From NCBI GenBank assembly GCA_022720335.1, contig JAIHVJ010000018.1, positions 1 through 15,790 on the forward strand: 15,790 bases of DNA. Direction: 5' to 3'. Positions 13,603-15,790 of the stretch are shown here, in pieces (positions within the stretch are counted from its first letter, which is position 1; each line of letters opens with the position of its first letter). The notes under the pieces were generated by a model. It was not told where the DNA came from. It did no database searches and saw nothing but the letters and a program-made list of their open reading frames with translations. Source of the DNA: Collinsella sp. (lineage in GTDB: Bacteria > Actinomycetota > Coriobacteriia > Coriobacteriales > Coriobacteriaceae). The position numbers and the translations under genes are program-made.

Positions 13603-15703
13603 CGATGAGGAAAAAGACCAGGTACGCGCTGCGTCTGACTTGGTTGCCATCGTGCAGGAAACGGTTGAGCTTAAGCCCCGCGGCCATGAGTTTTGGGGCT
13701 GCTGCCCCTTCCATGGCGAAAAGACGCCGTCCTTCCACATTATTCCCGCCACGCAGGTGTGGCATTGCTTTGGCTGCGGCGAGGGTGGCGACGTCTTCAC
13801 CTATATCATGAAGCGCGAGAACCTGAGCTTTCCCGAGTCAATCCGTTATTTGGCCGATCGCGCAGGTATTGAGCTGCACGACACCGGAGATCGCCGCGAG
13901 CGCGGTACTAAGCGTGCCCGCATCTACGATCTGTGCGCCGAGACCGCCCAGTTCTACCACACCATGCTTATGCGCGGTAAGGACGGTCGTCCGCGCGAGT
14001 ACTTTGCCAGCCGCGGCATGGGTGGCGACGTCTGCCGCCGCTACTGCCTGGGCTTTGCACCAGGCCGTAACGCGCTGGTGTCGCACCTGTCCCAGGCGGG
14101 TTTTACCCCGCAGGAGATGATCGACGCCAATGTTGCCGTGAGCCGCGGGCGCGGGCAGCTTGCCGACCGCTTCTACGACCGTGTGATGTTCCCCATCTTT
14201 GACGAGCAGGGTCACAACATTGCCTTTGGCGGTCGCATTATGGGCGACGGCCAGCCTAAGTACCTCAACACCGCCGAGACGAGCGTGTTTCATAAAAAGC
14301 GAAACCTCTACGGTTTTAATTGGGCCAAGGAGTTTATCGTCGCGCAGGATACCGCCATCGTGGTGGAGGGCTATACCGATTGCATCGCCTGCTGGGAGGC
14401 GGGGATTAAAAACGTTGTCGCCACGCTGGGCACCGCGCTCACGGAGCATCATGTAAAGACGCTCACCCGCTTTGCCAAGCGCATCGTGTATATGTTCGAT
14501 GGCGATGCCGCGGGCCAGAGGGCCGCCCGCCGCGCGATTCAGTTTATCGAGCAGGATTCGATGGACCTGCGCTGCGTGGTACTGCCCGACGGCAACGACC
14601 CTATGGAGTTTATTACGGCGCACGGCGGCCAGGAGCTGCAGGCGCGCATCGACGCGGCCGAGCCGCTCATGGACTTTGTCTACCGTTCGCTGCAGGAGTC
14701 GAGCGACATCACCACGCCGGGCGGTCGCGCCAAGGCGCTCGAGGATGCGCTAACGCTCATCTATCCGCTGCGCGATAGCTATATGATCGACACGTACTTT
14801 ATCCAGATTGCCGACCTGCTGGGTTTGGATCTGGAGACCGTGCGCGCGAGCTCGGGCCGTGTGTTTCGCGATGTCGCCAAGCGCGAGGATGCGGAACGAC
14901 GTCGTGAGCAGAACTATGAGCGTCAACGCGCGCAAGCTGAGCGCGCGGGCAGCGCGGGCGGTCGGGCGTCTGGTTCGCAGGGGACGTCTCGCGGTGCCTG
15001 GGCCGCGGGTGCGACGCCACCGGTGTCCGCACCGGTCGAGGAGGACCCGTACGACTACGTCCCGCTCGATGCCTATGGTGCTGCACCAGTGGAGGTCGTT
15101 GACGACTTGCCGCCGATCGATGTGCCTGATGGTATGGGCGCTGTGCCTGCGGCTGACGGTTCGGGCGCACCGGCTGCGGCGGCGCCGATGGTTCTTACCG
15201 ATCTTGAACGCAAGTCCTTGGCAGGGGAGCGCGAACTGTTGACGATGCTCACGAGCTACCCCGACCTGTTCCGCACGTATGCCGACCGCATCTGCTCCAT
15301 CGAGTGGGTTGACCCACGTCACGAGTCCATCGCATGGGCCGTTCTGGCAACGCCGCCGGGAACCGATCCTGCAGCCTGCATGGATGCGGCACGCTCGGTG
15401 TGTCCCGAGGCGGCAACGCTTGTGAGTGCCGGGCGCATCTCGGCGACGAGCAAGCACCCCACCGAGACGAACATCGCGTTTATGCTCGATACGCTCGAGC
15501 TCTACACCATCAAGCGTCGCATGCGTGCCGCACAGGCCAAGCTGCGCCAGGACCGTTCGCTCGATGATGAGGCCCGTCGTGCGCTGACCGTGCGGGCCGC
15601 GCAGGACTCGCAGCGTCAGCGCGAACTGCAAAAGTCGATCGGCGGCGTGGCGGATCCGTTTCGTTTGATCGGCCTGGAGGCCGCAGGCACAGAACAGGCC
15701 TAG
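13595..15703 (+). CDS. dnaG: DNA primase
   Basis: Synthesises RNA primers at the replication fork and binds the DnaB helicase. In 702 residues: a CHC2 zinc ribbon with C37, H40, C58 and C61, a catalytic core with FGGRIMGDGQPKYLNTAET, the TOPRIM acidic motifs EGYTD (E258, D262; commonly EGYMD) and FDGDAAG (D302, D304), then a roughly 115-residue linker rich in Ala, Gly, Pro and acidic residues (about 435-545), and a helical C-terminal helicase-binding domain. The start is GTG at 13595, chosen because AGGGGGTGA (13580-13588) precedes it and the N-terminus ISDEEKDQVRAASDLVAIVQ fits the family. It overlaps ribF by 8 bases. Joining dnaG to the nusA-infB cluster, rather than only to rpoD, is uncommon. 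Confidence 0.97.
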   Translation: MISDEEKDQVRAASDLVAIVQETVELKPRGHEFWGCCPFHGEKTPSFHIIPATQVWHCFGCGEGGDVFTYIMKRENLSFPESIRYLADRAGIELHDTGDRRERGTKRARIYDLCAETAQFYHTMLMRGKDGRPREYFASRGMGGDVCRRYCLGFAPGRNALVSHLSQAGFTPQEMIDANVAVSRGRGQLADRFYDRVMFPIFDEQGHNIAFGGRIMGDGQPKYLNTAETSVFHKKRNLYGFNWAKEFIVAQDTAIVVEGYTDCIACWEAGIKNVVATLGTALTEHHVKTLTRFAKRIVYMFDGDAAGQRAARRAIQFIEQDSMDLRCVVLPDGNDPMEFITAHGGQELQARIDAAEPLMDFVYRSLQESSDITTPGGRAKALEDALTLIYPLRDSYMIDTYFIQIADLLGLDLETVRASSGRVFRDVAKREDAERRREQNYERQRAQAERAGSAGGRASGSQGTSRGAWAAGATPPVSAPVEEDPYDYVPLDAYGAAPVEVVDDLPPIDVPDGMGAVPAADGSGAPAAAAPMVLTDLERKSLAGERELLTMLTSYPDLFRTYADRICSIEWVDPRHESIAWAVLATPPGTDPAACMDAARSVCPEAATLVSAGRISATSKHPTETNIAFMLDTLELYTIKRRMRAAQAKLRQDRSLDDEARRALTVRAAQDSQRQRELQKSIGGVADPFRLIGLEAAGTEQA

Positions 15704-15731
15704 ATGTTGTGGTCAACCAGCGTATTCTCGC

Positions 15732-15759
15732 CTATATCCAGTCCTCTTTTTGGGTATAG
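15732..15759. other. Hairpin downstream of dnaG
   Basis: CTATATCCA (15732-15740) pairs with TGGGTATAG (15751-15759), 9 bp with one T-G wobble, around a T-rich 10-base loop. No T-tract follows on the plus strand, so it is not a standard terminator. It could end or stabilise the operon message, or be an operator for the next gene. Confidence 0.4.
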
Positions 15760-15772
15760 ACGTCAATGTGTG

Positions 15773-15781
15773 TGCTAAAGT
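15773..15781 (+). promoter_or_regulatory. Possible extended -10 promoter after dnaG
   Basis: TGCTAAAGT has the TGn extension and a TAAAGT box (4 of 6 to TATAAT), the same TGC arrangement as the proposed leuS promoter. The nearest -35-like TTGGGT (15750-15755) is 20 bases away, which is too far to count. It would fire a gene beyond the window, perhaps rpoD by common gene order. Confidence 0.3.
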
Positions 15782-15790
15782 ATTGAGTCC

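Overview
The window is about 60% or more GC, with strongly C/G-biased third codon positions, and looks like a chromosomal housekeeping region of a Coriobacteriia actinobacterium, most plausibly Collinsella or a close gut relative. That placement rests on gene content, protein style and codon use recalled from memory, not on a search. I see no prophage, insertion sequence with a transposase, CRISPR array, rRNA or tRNA.

Layout. (1) 1-1648: guaB, an IMP dehydrogenase of a divergent type that strongly resembles the enzyme of the protist Tritrichomonas foetus, behind a promoter and a palindrome-rich leader. (2) 1649-2018: a gene-free stretch with three structures in a row: a long imperfect inverted repeat, a strong terminator, and a 141-base inverted-repeat element with perfect 29-bp arms just ahead of leuS. 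(3) 2019-4595: leuS, leucyl-tRNA synthetase, ending in a bidirectional terminator shared with (4) a small secreted lipoprotein gene on the minus strand (4700-5272). (5) 5273-5642: a gene-free stretch whose right end holds a promoter and then an intrinsic terminator sitting just before the next operon. (6) 5643-15703: one tight plus-strand operon, rimP-nusA-infB-rbfA-nrnA-truB-ribF-dnaG, with gaps of 1 to 91 bases and three overlaps. (7) 15704-15790: a hairpin and a possible extended -10 promoter leading out of the window.

How the genes work together. The operon is the conserved nusA-infB cluster: 30S maturation (RimP, RbfA), transcription elongation/termination (NusA), translation initiation (IF2), nanoRNA/pAp turnover (NrnA), tRNA pseudouridylation (TruB) and flavin cofactor synthesis (RibF). 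It is extended, with an 8-base overlap, into dnaG (primase), which in many bacteria sits with rpoD instead. ylxR and the L7Ae-type gene that often sit between nusA and infB are absent; that gap holds only two hairpins.

The points most worth checking are the 141-base element before leuS, the terminator inside the rimP-nusA leader (possible NusA feedback), the Cys/His zinc-finger-like tail on NusA, and the protist-like IMP dehydrogenase.
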